The notes under the pieces were generated by a model. The model made no database searches and was not told the origin of the DNA. It was given only the letters and a program-made list of their open reading frames with translations. A stretch of 64,000 bases of DNA from Corydoras sp. C115 (Eukaryota; Chordata; Actinopteri; Siluriformes; Callichthyidae), in assembly GCA_019802505.1 (NCBI GenBank), contig JAFMOC010000037.1, positions 4,091,501-4,155,500 of the forward strand. Reading direction: 5' to 3'. Every line of letters starts with the position of its first letter. Position 1 is the first letter of the stretch. A program made the translations under genes and the position numbers. This document shows positions 22,976-37,716 of the stretch, piece after piece.

Positions 22976-23966
22976 ATTTGCCCCAGGTGTAAACTACTAT
23001 GCCAAGGATGGAAATTGGTTGGTTTTTTTAATCAGAATAATCGGAATGTTCATTGTTGATAAATACTGATCATTTTGGTGCAAACAAATCCCCTTACTTT
23101 TAATTGTCTAACAAATTTGTAGTGGGTAGCCTCAATGTAAAATGTAAAAGAATGTTGTTATGTTATGTTATGTTCATTCATTCATTATCTCCCGCTTTAT
23201 CCTCTATTAGGGTCGCGGTGGGGTTCCCCATGCCCATCCAGGGGAGAACGTCTCAGGCGCTGGGCAGATACACCCAGGACAGGGCGCCAATCTATCGCTG
23301 GGTACAGACTCACACACTCAAACACACTCTATATGGGGCAATTTAGAGAACTCAATTGACTTGATCCATGTTTTTGGACTGTGGGAGGAAACCGGAGAAC
23401 CCGGAGGAAACCCACGCGGACACGGGGAGAACATGGAAACTCCACCCAGATGGGGATTCGAACCGGGAATCCCTAGCACTGAGAGGCGAACGTGCTAACC
23501 ACTAAGCCACCGTGCCGCTGTTATGTTATTTTAATAAAAGTAAAAGTGTCTAAACAAGGCATTCTTTGAAACATGTAATATGTTTAGTGAACTTACTGAC
23601 ACGTTAAACAGGTTTAAAAGGTTTTCTTTATTTTAAATAAACGTTAATACCAGTTCCATTATAAAGAGGAAGCATTCATGTGACAACGAAGACGCTTGTG
23701 TATTAAGAACACCGAAAACATAACACAAATTCGAAATAAAAACTAATGTCTTCCAATTTCTTCTTACCTTGTCTCTTAACTAAACCTAATTCACGTGTAA
23801 TGTCATTTACAAATATACAAATGTACTTTTATAGACACTTGACACTCACTAGTTTGCTTTGGAATGAATAAGGAACTTACCTTTAAGTACGATTACTCCG
23901 CTTTCTAATGAAATGCATGTGGAGTCATTGACAAAGACGAAAACTATTTTTATCTTTACGTATTTA
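22976..23966. repeat. tandem segmental duplication, unit B (exon 1 deleted, SINE inserted)
   Basis: Direct repeat of 21902-22975 at an offset of about 1074 bp. Compared with unit A it lacks about 360 bp (equivalent to roughly 22551-22912), which removes gene 1 exon 1 and its upstream region. It gains a SINE in the GTTAT array. A copied splice donor (AAG|GTAAGT on the - strand, about 23882) remains, but with no linked coding start. Confidence 0.92.
23175..23518 (-). mobile_element. tRNA-derived SINE, full length, inside duplication unit B
   Basis: Complete copy with a (TTCA)n tail complement and a GCCGC head end, inserted in the shortened GTTAT array (TGTTATGTT on both sides). It is absent from unit A, so it arrived after the duplication or was lost from A. 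Confidence 0.94.
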
Positions 23967-24068
23967 AATGTTCATACATTCATTCATGTTAGAATGCTAT
24001 AGTAAACAGTGTCGTGGACAGCACTGTAAGCCTTATAGGGCAAAAAAATACTCAGTCCATATAAACAT

Positions 24069-24596
24069 CCATCCATTATTTTCCCTCAATCCTCTACTAG
24101 GGCAACTGGAGAGGGGGGGGGGGTTCCCACGCCCATGCCCATCGGGTGGAGAACGTTTTGGGCGCTGGGCAAATACAACCAGTACAGGACACCAATCCTA
24201 TTGCTGGGCACACTCACTCACACAGACACAATCACACACCAAACACACACTATATGGGGCAATTTAGAGTATTCTGTTCACGTTGATCCATGTTTTTGGA
24301 CTGTGGGAGGAAGGCGGCCCAGCGATAGATTGGCGCCCTGTCCTGGGTGTATCTGCCCAGCGCCCTGAAACTTTTTCCCCTGGATGGGCATGGGGAACCC
24401 CCCCACACACACACACTCCCCGCAACCCTAGTAAAGGATTAAGCGGAAGATCCTGATCGATCTGATGGGAGGAAGGTGGAGAACCTTGAGGAAACCCTGT
24501 GAACATGGGGAGAACAAGGAAACTCCACCCAGATTGGGATTCGAATCCCTAGCGCTGAGAGGTGAACGTGCTAACCACTAAGCCACCCTGCTGCCC
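24069..24596 (-). mobile_element. older SINE interrupted by a second SINE
   Basis: Outer - strand copy flanked by ATATAAACAT (24059-24068 and 24597-24606). Its two halves (24069-24314 and 24466-24596) read continuously once the inner element is removed. Confidence 0.9.
24315..24465 (+). mobile_element. 5'-truncated SINE nested in the older SINE
   Basis: Begins in the CCCAGCGATAG block of the body and runs to the GCGGAAGAT tail side. The duplication TGGGAGGAAGG (24304-24314 and 24466-24476) comes from the host SINE. Orientation is opposite to the host. Confidence 0.88.
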
Positions 24597-24606
24597 ATAT
24601 AAACAT

Positions 24607-27257
<2,651 letters not shown>

Positions 27258-28346
27258 AAAATCTATCACTGACAAAAAGAAATCTGTTCAATTTGTCCAA
27301 TAATAATTCATTTAAAAAATATCTGCCAAAGTTTGCCTTCTTACCTAAAACTGCTTGTTTGTTACCCAGTGTTATTTGCAGAATGAGTTTACAAAAATAG
27401 TACTATAAACTCTCATTTTTAATTATAATAATTATTGCTTGATCTGTTTATTGTTATTTATTGTTTATTGTCATATTTTCAAACCTGACATACCTCATAT
27501 TTTGGTCCAGGTGTACAGGTTCAGAGAATGTATGGCTTTCGCATATATCTTTTTCTGCATCCATGCTCTATTCCTTTACTCAGCAGGAAAGCAGGTAAGC
27601 CAGACCATGATCCATTTACACCATACTTGCATGTATATACTGAATTTCCATCCATGACTACCTTTAGTAAAGATAATCCATCCTTCCTTCTTTCTTTCTC
27701 TCGCGCTTTACACTGTTCTGAATTAGACAAATAAAGGCGGTGTGTATTTGTAAGTATACTACGCCATGGCTCCACCCTTTCAGCTCATCTGCTCTGAGGT
27801 TTATAAAACTCACCTTTTTTCTAGCACCCACCCACTTTTTAAAAGGAAAAGAATGCATAAGGGCCCCTGTGCAGATGACATATTATGTGGGAACATTGTC
27901 TGTGCTTGTCTTAGTGCCTGAATTATCTCTTTGTGTCTATTCCAAGCTAAAGTATTACAATACACTTTTATTTTGTTAGTCCCGACATGTTGCCTGTGTG
28001 GCGTGTATTCCAGAATCCCCCCAAAAAAACACCAGATGATGTGGAAAAAGGGTTTTAATTTAAACAAAAAACACTAGGGAAACAAACACATGTGCACAAG
28101 CAAATAGGACTGACTTAAAATGACATTCCGCCACCGACACGAGGAAAAGAAAGGGCTTAAATACACTCAAGGGAGAACATGAGAAAACATAGCTGATAAT
28201 AATGACACCCCTGATTGACAATGATTAACTAAAAAGTCCAAACCATGACACAGACCAGACCACAGAAAAAATAGAAAACAAAGTCAAATTAGGAGTGCAG
28301 ATTCTGTATAAATACCCATTTTATCTTAATAGTATTTGTACTAAAC
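27258..28346. other. non-coding stretch, possible unclassified repeat at about 27976-28290
   Basis: No gene. The part from CCCGACATG to the AACCATGACACAGACC block has the look of an interspersed repeat. A weakly similar CCCGACATG...GCATGCATTCC segment occurs at about 14111. I cannot classify it. Confidence 0.35.
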
Positions 28347-28359
28347 AAAGTGCATAGTT

Positions 28360-28573
28360 CCATCCATCCATCCATCCATCCATTATCTTCCGCTTTATCC
28401 TCTACTAGGGTCACGGGGAGGGGTTCCCCTTGCCCATCCAGGGGAGAATGTTTCAGGCGCTGGGCAGATACACGCAGAATGGGTGGGGTAACTTGGAGAA
28501 GTCAATTGACCTTTATCCATGTTTTTGGACTGTGCAGGAAACCGGAGAACCCCTAAGCCACCATGCCACCCTT
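28360..28573 (-). mobile_element. tRNA-derived SINE, internally deleted, 13-bp target duplication
   Basis: AAAGTGCATAGTT flanks it at 28347-28359 and 28574-28586. The body lacks most of the region between the conserved CAGATACAC block and the head, and the tail is a (CCAT)n complement. Confidence 0.92.
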
Positions 28574-28586
28574 AAAGTGCATAGTT

Positions 28587-30381
28587 TTGGATTGTATTTG
28601 TTATAATTAGTACAGTAACGTGATAATTTAATTAAACAATCATTAAATAGAAATTATCATTTGACATAACAATCTCAACTCTTTAGAAGCTGTTTGGTTT
28701 TAAATGAAGCAAAAATATGCAAAGTAAATAAGTTAAGGCTTTTTTGGTGTAACTTGTTTTGAAACAATTTGGACCTTGCATTAAACATGGTATTTAAACC
28801 ATGTTCGTTTATGTGGGCATCGTGTTTCAACCAGTTAAACCTTCAGAGCGTTGAGAATGCATAGAGAAACCACTTTTTTGTGTGTATGGAGACAGTTACA
28901 AACATTCTCAGTTCCACCCCTTCGATATCATGTAGTAATGTTCTGAGTATCTTACACTGCATGATATTAGTCAAAGCAAGTCAGATATCAAAGTACATTA
29001 AATTTCACAATAAAAACCATAGAAAGAAAAAACATTGCAATATTTACTACAATAACTGAGCATGATCCTTACACTACACACAACCTCAATCTTAATTTGT
29101 GTAAAATGGCATAAAGTGCAAAAATATCATTATTTGTGTTGTTGCAAGGGTTTGTTGTTCAAAAGCAGACAAGGTTAATGCATCAAGTAAAAGGGCTCTG
29201 CAGGAAATGTAAAGTGTGTTGAAACCGATTTCCTGTACCAACATTATTTCCTAAATAATAATTGCAGTTTAGAACACTTGTGCTGAGGACATGAAAAAGA
29301 CACTATGGCTTCCATTAGTCTATTGTCAAAATGTATTTTACACAAAGTAAAGATTTAGGTTTATGAATGTAGAATATGTATAAAGCTTTTCAGACATCTT
29401 ACAATCACCAATATGACCGTGCTGAACAAAATATAGCTTTTGTCTCATAGTTTTTTTTTCTTATATTAATAAACGTTTGTTTTTAAAAGAATACAAAGTG
29501 GTTTAACAATCGCCACAATTATGTAAACACCAAAAACCTATATAATAATTAAAAAAAAAAATCTACAGTTAATGCTAAAAGCTTGAGTAACTGTGGTTTT
29601 GTAACCAGGTCAAGTAAACACGCTACTGTTTTCAGATCAGCTTGTGACTCATGTTCACAAAGGCACTGCAAGTTAAAAAACACCTTACATACTATTCTGA
29701 AAATATTTTTGGATATTTGCCAACACACAACCATTATAACAACACAGCCATCTACTGTACACTTTATTCCTCAAATGCAGATTAATGTAACAGAGTCACA
29801 GCCTTGTATTTTATCTTCAGCTAAAGCCAAGTAAAATAAAGTCAAGTTTTTAAATTAACTAGCAAAGAGAAACCGAACAGGTCTTATTAGTGTATTTGCT
29901 GTAAAATTCAAACTATTCACTTTTATTACCTTAAAGTTCATATGCCTTCAGCAGTTGTTTATCACAGATGTGCAACTCATCATTTTTTTGCTGACAACTT
30001 CCCAGTGCGGTGGGTGATGTGACTTTTTTAATCAAAAACACAGCAGTTTTGTTTTGTTTATAACTTATAATCTTACCATTTAAGCCCTTAAAATGAAAAG
30101 TATCAAATTCTGTAGGGTTTGAGTTTAAATTAAAGGCTGCCGAGAGACATTTTTAAAAAATCATAAAGCTGACACAAACGTTCGCTTCCTGATTGGGTGA
30201 AATCATGACATAGCCTTCCCAAATTTGGTCCCAAAGACCAGTATACATGTATACAATATAAATGGCCTTTCATTTGGATGCTGGAAATTTCTTTCTCCCC
30301 TTGCAACAGTTATCTCCAATCTCAGAAAAAGCTCTGGGAGCTGCTTCATTTCTTTATGATTGTTATCTAGTGACAGCTTTT
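28587..30381. other. non-coding stretch downstream of galactosyltransferase gene 2
   Basis: Probably includes the 3'UTR of the - strand gene to the right; several TTTATT (reverse AATAAA) sites occur. No other gene or repeat was recognised. Confidence 0.45.
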
Positions 30382-31497
30382 TTAAAGGGATTGCTGCTTC
30401 AGTTTGTGCCAGTATTCAACAAGCTGCTCTGAAGAGCCCAAAATGGTGGTGATCACATGGCTGAAAGTGCTGTGTTCGAAGTTCCCACTGTGGTAAGCCC
30501 TAAACTGAGATGCATCAAGTGGTTCAGAGGGTGAGATGCCCAGTTTGGCTAAACAGGCACCAATGTAAGCATCCTCTATTGGGAATGACTTAACATCTTT
30601 TGAAATCCTTACAATCTTTTCTGGTATGTCCATGGAGAAAACGTAACCCATTCCCAGCAAATATGTTGGGTAAAACTCATCCGGATAGACATCTTTTGAA
30701 ACATACCATTTGGAGTTGATGTCGCGGATAACCGGGCGGTGCCACATGATCATCCCAGTTATGTAGTTCATCCTGGGTGTTTTAGAAGCTGTGAGCAAGC
30801 TCATAAGGTTCTCTGGATTTACAAACATGTCAGAATCCACCTTCATGGCGAAGGTTGCCTGTGGGCATCTTGTAAATAGCCAATGCATGATTATCATGGT
30901 CTTGATTGTCAGGTTCTCGTACGTATCCATAAAGTTTCCCTGAATCAGATCATGGTGCAGTATACTCTCTTTCATTAGCTGCTCCTGTTGCTTGTGAGCC
31001 ATGCCTCCTCCTGATAGACCAAGTGTGAACACCACACTAATGCGCTTCTCTTGAATCACACTTTCATTACCCCATGTTCTGCGGATGGCATTGCGAGCCC
31101 TTAATTGGTGAGGAGCCACAGGGACCATCAAGATTAGAAATGGTCTCTCATGTTGGCATTTATGTGGCTCATCTATGATGAAATGGTAGTTGAGTGGGTA
31201 TGCCATGTGGTACAGATTCCCTGAGCTGAGTTGATCTGCCCCATCTGTCTTGGTTTTCCTTATTGCTGGTTTAGTGGAGGTCTGAGTGGTTTGTAATAAA
31301 GAAATCTGAGGTGATGTGGGATTAGGTTTGTGGCTATTCAATGGCCAATAAAATGAATGCCGAGTAAATTCACAGAGCCATAATTTGGATGGCTGGAAAC
31401 AGAGATTAGAATTATATAGGAAAAATATTCCACCAAATGTAAGGAAGAGCAGGAATATGAAGAAAATCTTGAAGTGTAACCCGATTATCACGGCCAT
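30382..31497 (-). CDS. beta-1,3-galactosyltransferase-like type II Golgi enzyme (gene 2)
   Basis: GT31-family enzyme of 371 aa, all in one coding exon. The ATG follows a TTTTTTCTTTAG acceptor directly, so the 5'UTR is spliced. An N-terminal membrane anchor lies at about 7-29, followed by a Ser/Thr/Pro-rich stem to about residue 95. The catalytic region has AIRRTWG at 137-143, a DSD metal-binding motif at 221-223 within KVDSDMFVN, and EDAYIG at 308-313. TYLLGMGY replaces the usual Cys-containing PPxCSGTGY, as in gene 1. The two genes share many blocks (for example KYHFI/NYHFI, LTIKTM, NYITG), so they are paralogues. They lie in the same orientation about 8 kb apart. The catalytic set is intact. 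B3GALT1/2-like is my best guess; the acceptor is unknown. Confidence 0.9.
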   Translation of the reverse strand: MAVIIGLHFKIFFIFLLFLTFGGIFFLYNSNLCFQPSKLWLCEFTRHSFYWPLNSHKPNPTSPQISLLQTTQTSTKPAIRKTKTDGADQLSSGNLYHMAYPLNYHFIIDEPHKCQHERPFLILMVPVAPHQLRARNAIRRTWGNESVIQEKRISVVFTLGLSGGGMAHKQQEQLMKESILHHDLIQGNFMDTYENLTIKTMIIMHWLFTRCPQATFAMKVDSDMFVNPENLMSLLTASKTPRMNYITGMIMWHRPVIRDINSKWYVSKDVYPDEFYPTYLLGMGYVFSMDIPEKIVRISKDVKSFPIEDAYIGACLAKLGISPSEPLDASQFRAYHSGNFEHSTFSHVITTILGSSEQLVEYWHKLKQQSL

Positions 31498-32831
31498 CTA
31501 AAGAAAAAAATAAGTGAAATTTTATAACTTAAAACCGCAGCAATCATTTGAAATACACATTGTACAGCTTAATAAATATTATACTACAATATACTACAAA
31601 ATATACCAAAAATATACTACAACATTTGAATAGATAAGCATGGTAGTACAGGTATTCATGCAGCATTCTAGATTCTAATCTCATTTTCTATTCCTGGCTA
31701 TTATTTTAAATTCTCACCTCTAGGTGGCAATGCTAGATTATGTAAATACTGCTTACATTCTATTATTTATAGAAGTGTTTATAGGAGTTGGTTATAAACT
31801 AGTTTACGGATCCCTTTTTTATGTGTACCATCCTGTGCCTGCTGTTTAAGAGAGCTCAAGAGAGCTCAGTAAGATCCCCAGAACACTGCCTAATTTGCGT
31901 TAACATTTTAGAGTTTTGACATAACTAGTATATTCAGGCTCTGTCCACATGAACAATGAAAGCAACAATTTGAAACTGTTTTAAGAGCTAATACTTATCT
32001 ATAGAGAATTTTTAATTGAAAAATAAGAAAGAAGTGGTGTAGAACCACAAAACAACGCATGTAACTGCTTACAAACTTAGGCTTTTTTAAGTGTAATCAA
32101 TGGAAAGTTCATTTGCATGCCAGCAAAGTAACTTGCTTGCAATGTCATTGTAGTGTCAGTGTCAGTTAAATGCACTATGAAAAAGCAAGTTTCAGTTAAG
32201 AAGGTACAATGACACAGTTGTTAGCGCACTCTTATCACACAGAAAAAGGCCCTGGGTTTGATTTCTGTGTGAAACGTGTGAGAACTTTTTGTCGTGGGTC
32301 TCTAAGGGTTTCCTCTGAAAAGTTTCAGCTTCCCACAATCCAAAAACTTGCTCATAGGTAAAATTATTTAATTTTTATTTTAAAAAATGGGTTTGTACAG
32401 AAAAGCATTTCTGAGTTCAGACGTTGGTCTGGTTCGCAATTTTTTTATTCGAATTCACCCAAAAGTTAAAACTGTTTTCTATGCACTGTGTATGTAAAAC
32501 GTTGCGCTAATGAACCTTAAATAACATTTTCATTACATTTTTTATTAAATACAATTATATAATTTATAGAAGTAAATAATTTATTTTGTTAGTGACATTT
32601 AAAAGCATTGTAAAAATTATTGTTTTTATTGTTTACTAGATGAGTGAAAGTTTTGTATCATTTTGTATGCACCAGATTTGCAGTAGTGCAAATATAAATT
32701 CATTAAAGCACCCAGGCTAAAGAAACAAAATGCTAAGATGTCTTAATACACTTTATGACTAAATAACAGTAAATTATGTGTTTATTACAGTAAAAGTTTA
32801 TTAAAGAGGACATTATCAAATAGAATCTCAC
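31498..32831 (-). other. 5' intron of galactosyltransferase gene 2
   Basis: Separates the coding exon from the noncoding exon. It contains an old SINE-like remnant at about 32205-32350 (tRNA-like GGGTTTGATTTC and a GGGTTTCCTCTG block on the + strand). Otherwise it is AT-rich and featureless. Confidence 0.5.
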
Positions 32832-32910
32832 CTGGTGTATAGTTAGTCAGACCTCTATCGCTCGCAGTGCACAGCTGGTACTGTTCTTTGGCCTGAGATC
32901 TGATAACAGG
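32832..32910 (-). other. proposed 5' noncoding exon of galactosyltransferase gene 2
   Basis: The - strand donor CACCAG|GTGAGA ends an exon at 32832, matching the acceptor right before the gene 2 ATG. The 5' limit is not defined; the end given is approximate. Confidence 0.5.
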
Positions 32911-33300
32911 TAATAGGTGGAGCTAAGGAGGAAAAATATGTACTGTAGGGGCAGGTATAAGTAGTGAGTGAAACTCTCTATATTATCACATACACACATA
33001 TACACACAGTTACATACTAATTATTTAGTGTCACTGTCTAGAGCAGTGTCACTGTCTAAAAGGTAGAAATGCAGTACTATACATACTTAATTATAAAGAT
33101 TTCTTATCTTATATATACACAAAATATAAGGACAATTTAGAACAGCCAATGAAATAGGATTTTGTCTTTCAATAAATTTAAATGTTATGTTTGTGTAGGT
33201 TAATTTGTGACAGTACTTATTCTTTGGAGTTTGTATTTAATGTAGAAGGCTGACCTGTATTAACAAAAGTTAAGGATCCACTTTTTCATAAACTGTTTAT

Positions 33301-33605
33301 GCGGTGGGGTTCCCCATGCCCATCCAGGGGAGAACGTCTCGGGCGCTGGGCAGATAGACCCAGGACAAGGCGCCAATCCATCGCTGGGTACACACTCACT
33401 CACACAGACACACTCTATATGGGGCAATTTGGAGAATTCAATTGACTTGATCCATGTTTTTGGACTGTGGGAGGAAACCGGAGAACCCGGAGGAAACCCA
33501 CGCAGACACGGGGAGAACATGGAAACTCCACCCAGATGGGGATTCGAACCGGGAATCCCTAGTGCTGAGAGGCGAACGTGCTAACCACTAAGCCACCGTG
33601 CTGCC
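33301..33605 (-). mobile_element. tRNA-derived SINE lacking its tail, with target duplication
   Basis: Body and head are intact, but the element starts at GCGGTGGGG, without the tail-side sequence. It is still bracketed by TAAACTGTTTA (33289-33299 and 33606-33616). Confidence 0.92.
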
Positions 33606-33616
33606 TAAACTGTTTA

Positions 33617-34657
33617 CTGGAACTAAAATCAGTTTGGAAATAAAAGAAAAAGCAAAAGCAAAATAAATGAACCGGTTACTGCACATATGTAGTGATGCAT
33701 GATAAATGAGGTTACTTATTATTTTATTGATATTTTATTAATAACAGTTAAAAAAACTCGTCTCAGTCATTTATTTATTTGTTGCCTAAAAAGCCACAAT
33801 GTGTGACAATGATGCTTAATCATAGACAGAAGTCTGAATTTACATTTGAACAAAGTGTTAAGTAAAAATATAACTGAAAAACATCTAAATATATTTGGTT
33901 TAATGCAAGTTTGCCTTTTGTGGTGTGTTGTGTAATATAATTTCCATCACATGAAATTTTACTGCGTGGAACTTTAGATGTTCCTGTTTCTTCATACACC
34001 CAGAAAACCTGCACCCACCCCTCGCTCCTTGTCACACATTATGTGATAGATTAAATTATTGTCAGAGCAAAGATCCTGGATGAGGTGATGAGCCCTGTTT
34101 TTTCCTCCTTTGGTCATATAGCTGGGAAATCCTATCACTAATTCACCTGCTCTCTGGCAGATCTTTATTATTTGTAGTGTGCAATTTGAACGTTGAAGGC
34201 AAATCTATTTAGATTAGTGTGTCACATCATGTTATAAATAGATATTAAGAGGGCAACAGGAACACAAATAAAAGAGCTTTTATTTTTTGCCCTGAGACAA
34301 AGGAAAAAATAACTGAATTTCTGTACATGCAACAACAAACCTGAAAATAAAAGCTTCTTTGCAACTTCACACACAAGAACATTTTGTATTGCCCTTTTAT
34401 TTGAATTTAAATAATATTACTAAAGAAAATATCTTACCGTCTTTTTAGACTTCTCTTGTGGGTATGTCAAAAAGGAAGTGCCATATTTGTATGTTGATGG
34501 TGACACCCACAAGTCTTTTTTTTTTCTATAGCACTTTTGATTTGGTACCATCATTTAAAGAAACAGATACCTTTTATTGCCTGAGGGCAAAACAATTCAG
34601 TATAGAATTATGTTTGAGAGTTAAAAGAAAAAAAGCTTTATGACTTAATGTAAAGCC
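33617..34657. other. AT-rich non-coding stretch
   Basis: No gene or repeat recognised. Confidence 0.5.
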
Positions 34658-34659
34658 AA

Positions 34660-34742
<83 letters not shown>
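34658..34742. repeat. poly(A) followed by (AT)n
   Basis: About 20 A then about 33 AT units. The A-run may be the tail of an unrecognised retroposon, but no body or duplication was found. Confidence 0.93.
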
Positions 34743-34745
<3 letters not shown>

Positions 34746-35386
34746 TTATCAATAATCAAAGTTTATTTATTAATTTTCTTAGGTTTTAAATTCTGATCAT
34801 GGTCAGAGGTGATAGAACCTATTTCAGCACTCCCACATGTGAAAGGTTAGGAAATACATACTCATACCTAAAGACTTTATTATTTTGCTTAATCTACTAG
34901 CATATTTTTCTTTGGACTGTGGGAAGAAAATAGCAGTTCTGGAAGAAAACCCAGGCTGATATACTCTCTACATTGAAGTGGTTAAGGCTGTCTTACCTGG
35001 ATATTGCACCAAAAACACTTTTGCCATAAGGCAACAACAGTTATCAATGTGCCACAGACTGGTATTCAGATCAAATATGGAAAATTTAAGTCATTTTGTT
35101 GGCAGTTAATACACGTACAAGAGGTCAAGGTCTGGTCACATTAAAGAGAAATAATTAGTGTAATAAGAAAAATATTGAATTAAGGATTTCTGATCTCTGC
35201 TTAAATAGAAACAAGATGGACAGTCAAGAGTAACTGCGGTTTCTTAAACCAAAAACACATAAATCTGTTTAGAGGACCTCCTCGACTAATATTTTGGTGT
35301 CAACATAAACTTTGAAAGGTACAAAACATCATTCACATGTAAATATATATAATTCACTGACGTGTTTGACAATTATATTTAAATAA
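34743..35386. other. non-coding stretch with a decayed SINE trace
   Basis: TTGGACTGTGGGAAGAAAAT near 34912 resembles the SINE body in - orientation, but too little is left to delimit. No gene was seen. Confidence 0.4.
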
Positions 35387-35400
35387 ATGGAACTGAGGCA

Positions 35401-35720
35401 GGGCGGCACGGTGGCTTAGTGGTTAGCTAGGGATTCCCGGTTCGAATCCCCATCTGGGCGGAGTTTCCATGTTCTCCCCGTGTCCGCGTGGGTTTCCTCC
35501 GGGTTCTCCGGTTTCCTCCCACAGTCTAAAAACATGGATAAAATCAAGTGAGTTCTCCAAATTGCCCCATATAGAGTGTGCGTGTCTGTGTGTACCCAGC
35601 GATAGATTGGTGCCCTGTCCTGGGTGTATCTGCCCAGTGCCCGAAACGTTCTCCCCTGGATGGGGAACCCCCCGCAACCCTAATATAGGATAAAGCGGAA
35701 GATAATGGATGGATGGATGG
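35401..35720 (+). mobile_element. tRNA-derived SINE, 14-bp target duplication, (GGAT)n tail
   Basis: Complete from GGGCGGCACGG to a (GGAT)n tail with a short deletion in the head just after GTGGTTAGC. ATGGAACTGAGGCA flanks it, partly merging with the tail on the right. Confidence 0.94.
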
Positions 35721-35734
35721 AACTGAGGCAATGT

Positions 35735-37350
35735 AACACTCTACCTATTAGCTCTATTCTATTAACAGGCCCAAAGTCTGCCAAGAACTCAGTTTGTTGT
35801 CTTAAAGTTTTTTTTTTTTTACTTTATCAGGAAAAACACTATAGAAATCAATCAGGTGAGACACTTATCCTTCATAAAAATGATTTCAGATAAGTCTGTT
35901 CTTTGGGATTCTGACACTCTCTAAATAAAAAAACATATTCCAACTGTCGGTTGGTCATCATAAAATAAAGTGCAGGTCCTTGGGTTCCTAGGTCATTAAG
36001 TTATGGTGTTCTAGGGCGGTTAGTGTATGAATCAGTAGTAGTAGTCAATCCTCCTCTCTCACCTGTCCACTGAGTGGTAACAGAGAATCATGCAAAACAA
36101 TGTCAAAGCATTGTAACTATGTGCTGTGCAGAGCCTGTCATTTTCCTACTGCTTACACCTATGCTGTGGTGATAGTGATGACCTCAACCGCTCATTTAAA
36201 GACCAGCATTATGATTAAATGTAACATTTAATAAACTTGTGGAGCACTGGGAATCTGTAGAACTACTCATCTGCCATTTTATATTGTTTATTATTGATGT
36301 TACCTACACATTACACTTAGAACCTTAAAATTCTAGAACATTCACAGGCTAACATTCTATGTGGATATCTTTTTTTTTTTATTCGAATTGTACTAATAAT
36401 ATCCTTGAACCCAAGATCAGGGATCACCAACCATTTTGACACTGAAAGATACTGAGTGATATGAGGATCTACTTTTGTCTTCGCATTTGTCGGTCAGTAA
36501 AGTTTGATATTCCATATTCATCAAATATTTGAGTTTTAAAGTGACTTTTTCTCACAAACTATTTTGTAAAAATTGCCTGTAAATTACTTTTGTAAATTAA
36601 ATTACTTTTGTAAATTGTAAATTACTTTTAATGAATTATTACTGAATAGAAAACAAACTACAACCATTATATTTCATCCAAATTAATTTGAAATAAGACT
36701 ATAGACAATAAGTGAAGCAAAAAGGAGATGTGTCCAAACTTTTGACTCTATATATATATTGACTCTATATATATTAATATCCCCAAAAGTATTTGCTCAC
36801 CTATCCAAATCCATGACTTCTCTGTTCCAGAACTTACACAGACTCTTCTTACCTGCACGTATTGCTCTGTAACATACGGTTTTGGAATTTTCACGTGCTA
36901 CCTGCTTGGGTGTCACATCAACGCCATCTAGTGGCCGCTGGTAGCATTACCGTATGACACAACAGCGCCACCTATTGTTAATCTGTGTAAACTGGCTGCT
37001 GTGTAAAGTTTTTTTGGGAATAAATTCCTATTTACTGGTAAATCTGTTGTATCCATTTCCGTAGTGTTTCCCGTCATGTGACTACCCTCTATATGTTTAA
37101 AAACCCTGCTTTAGTGTTTAGTGTTGGAACATTGTTTGCTGTGACGGTCATGTCATGTCTGATTTCACCCAGTGTTTTCTGCATTAAGACCTACATTTGA
37201 ATCACCTTAAGCTCTGGATTCGGTCTGTCCAAGCTACATTCAGGTGAACAATATTCCTGTTAAACCTCTAAATGTGTTTGTTATTTGCAAATTGCAAAAG
37301 GTTTTCTTGCAATATCTTTTTACATTGTCTGTCATCTATCCTTTCATTAT
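35735..37350. other. non-coding stretch with Tc1-like terminal remnant
   Basis: Around 36730-36830 the GTCCAAACTTTTGACTC and CCAAAAGTATTTGCTCACC blocks resemble terminal sequence of fish Tc1/mariner-type elements. The part at about 36890-37200 is GC-richer, with no open frame I recognise. Confidence 0.35.
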
Positions 37351-37360
37351 AGAAGTTAAG

Positions 37361-37704
37361 TTCATTCATTAATTATCTTCCGCTTTATCCTCTATCAGGG
37401 TCGCGGTGGGGTTCCCCATGCCCATCCAGGGAAGAATGTCTCGGGCGCTGGGCAGATACACCCAGGACAGGGCGCCAATCTATCGCTGGGCACACACTCA
37501 CTCACACAAACACACTCTATAGGGGGCACTTCGGAGAACTCAATTGACTTGATCCATGTATTTGGACTGTGGGAGGAAACCGGAGAACCCAGAGGAAACC
37601 CACACGGACACGGGGAGAACATGGAAACTCCACCCAGATGGGGATTACGGGAATCCCTAGTGCTGAGAAGCGAATGTGCTAACCACTAAGCCACCGTGCC
37701 GCCC
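37361..37704 (-). mobile_element. tRNA-derived SINE, full length
   Basis: AGAAGTTAAG(TT) occurs at 37351-37362 and 37705-37716. Complete copy with a small deletion at the B box (GATTACGGGAATCC), which would weaken its own polymerase III promoter. Confidence 0.93.
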
Positions 37705-37716
37705 AGAAGTTAAGTT

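Noticed and set aside
21902..23966. LTR retrotransposon with paired LTRs
   Set aside because: The two repeats are directly adjacent with no internal region, primer site or TG...CA ends, and they contain a host gene exon; a tandem duplication fits better.
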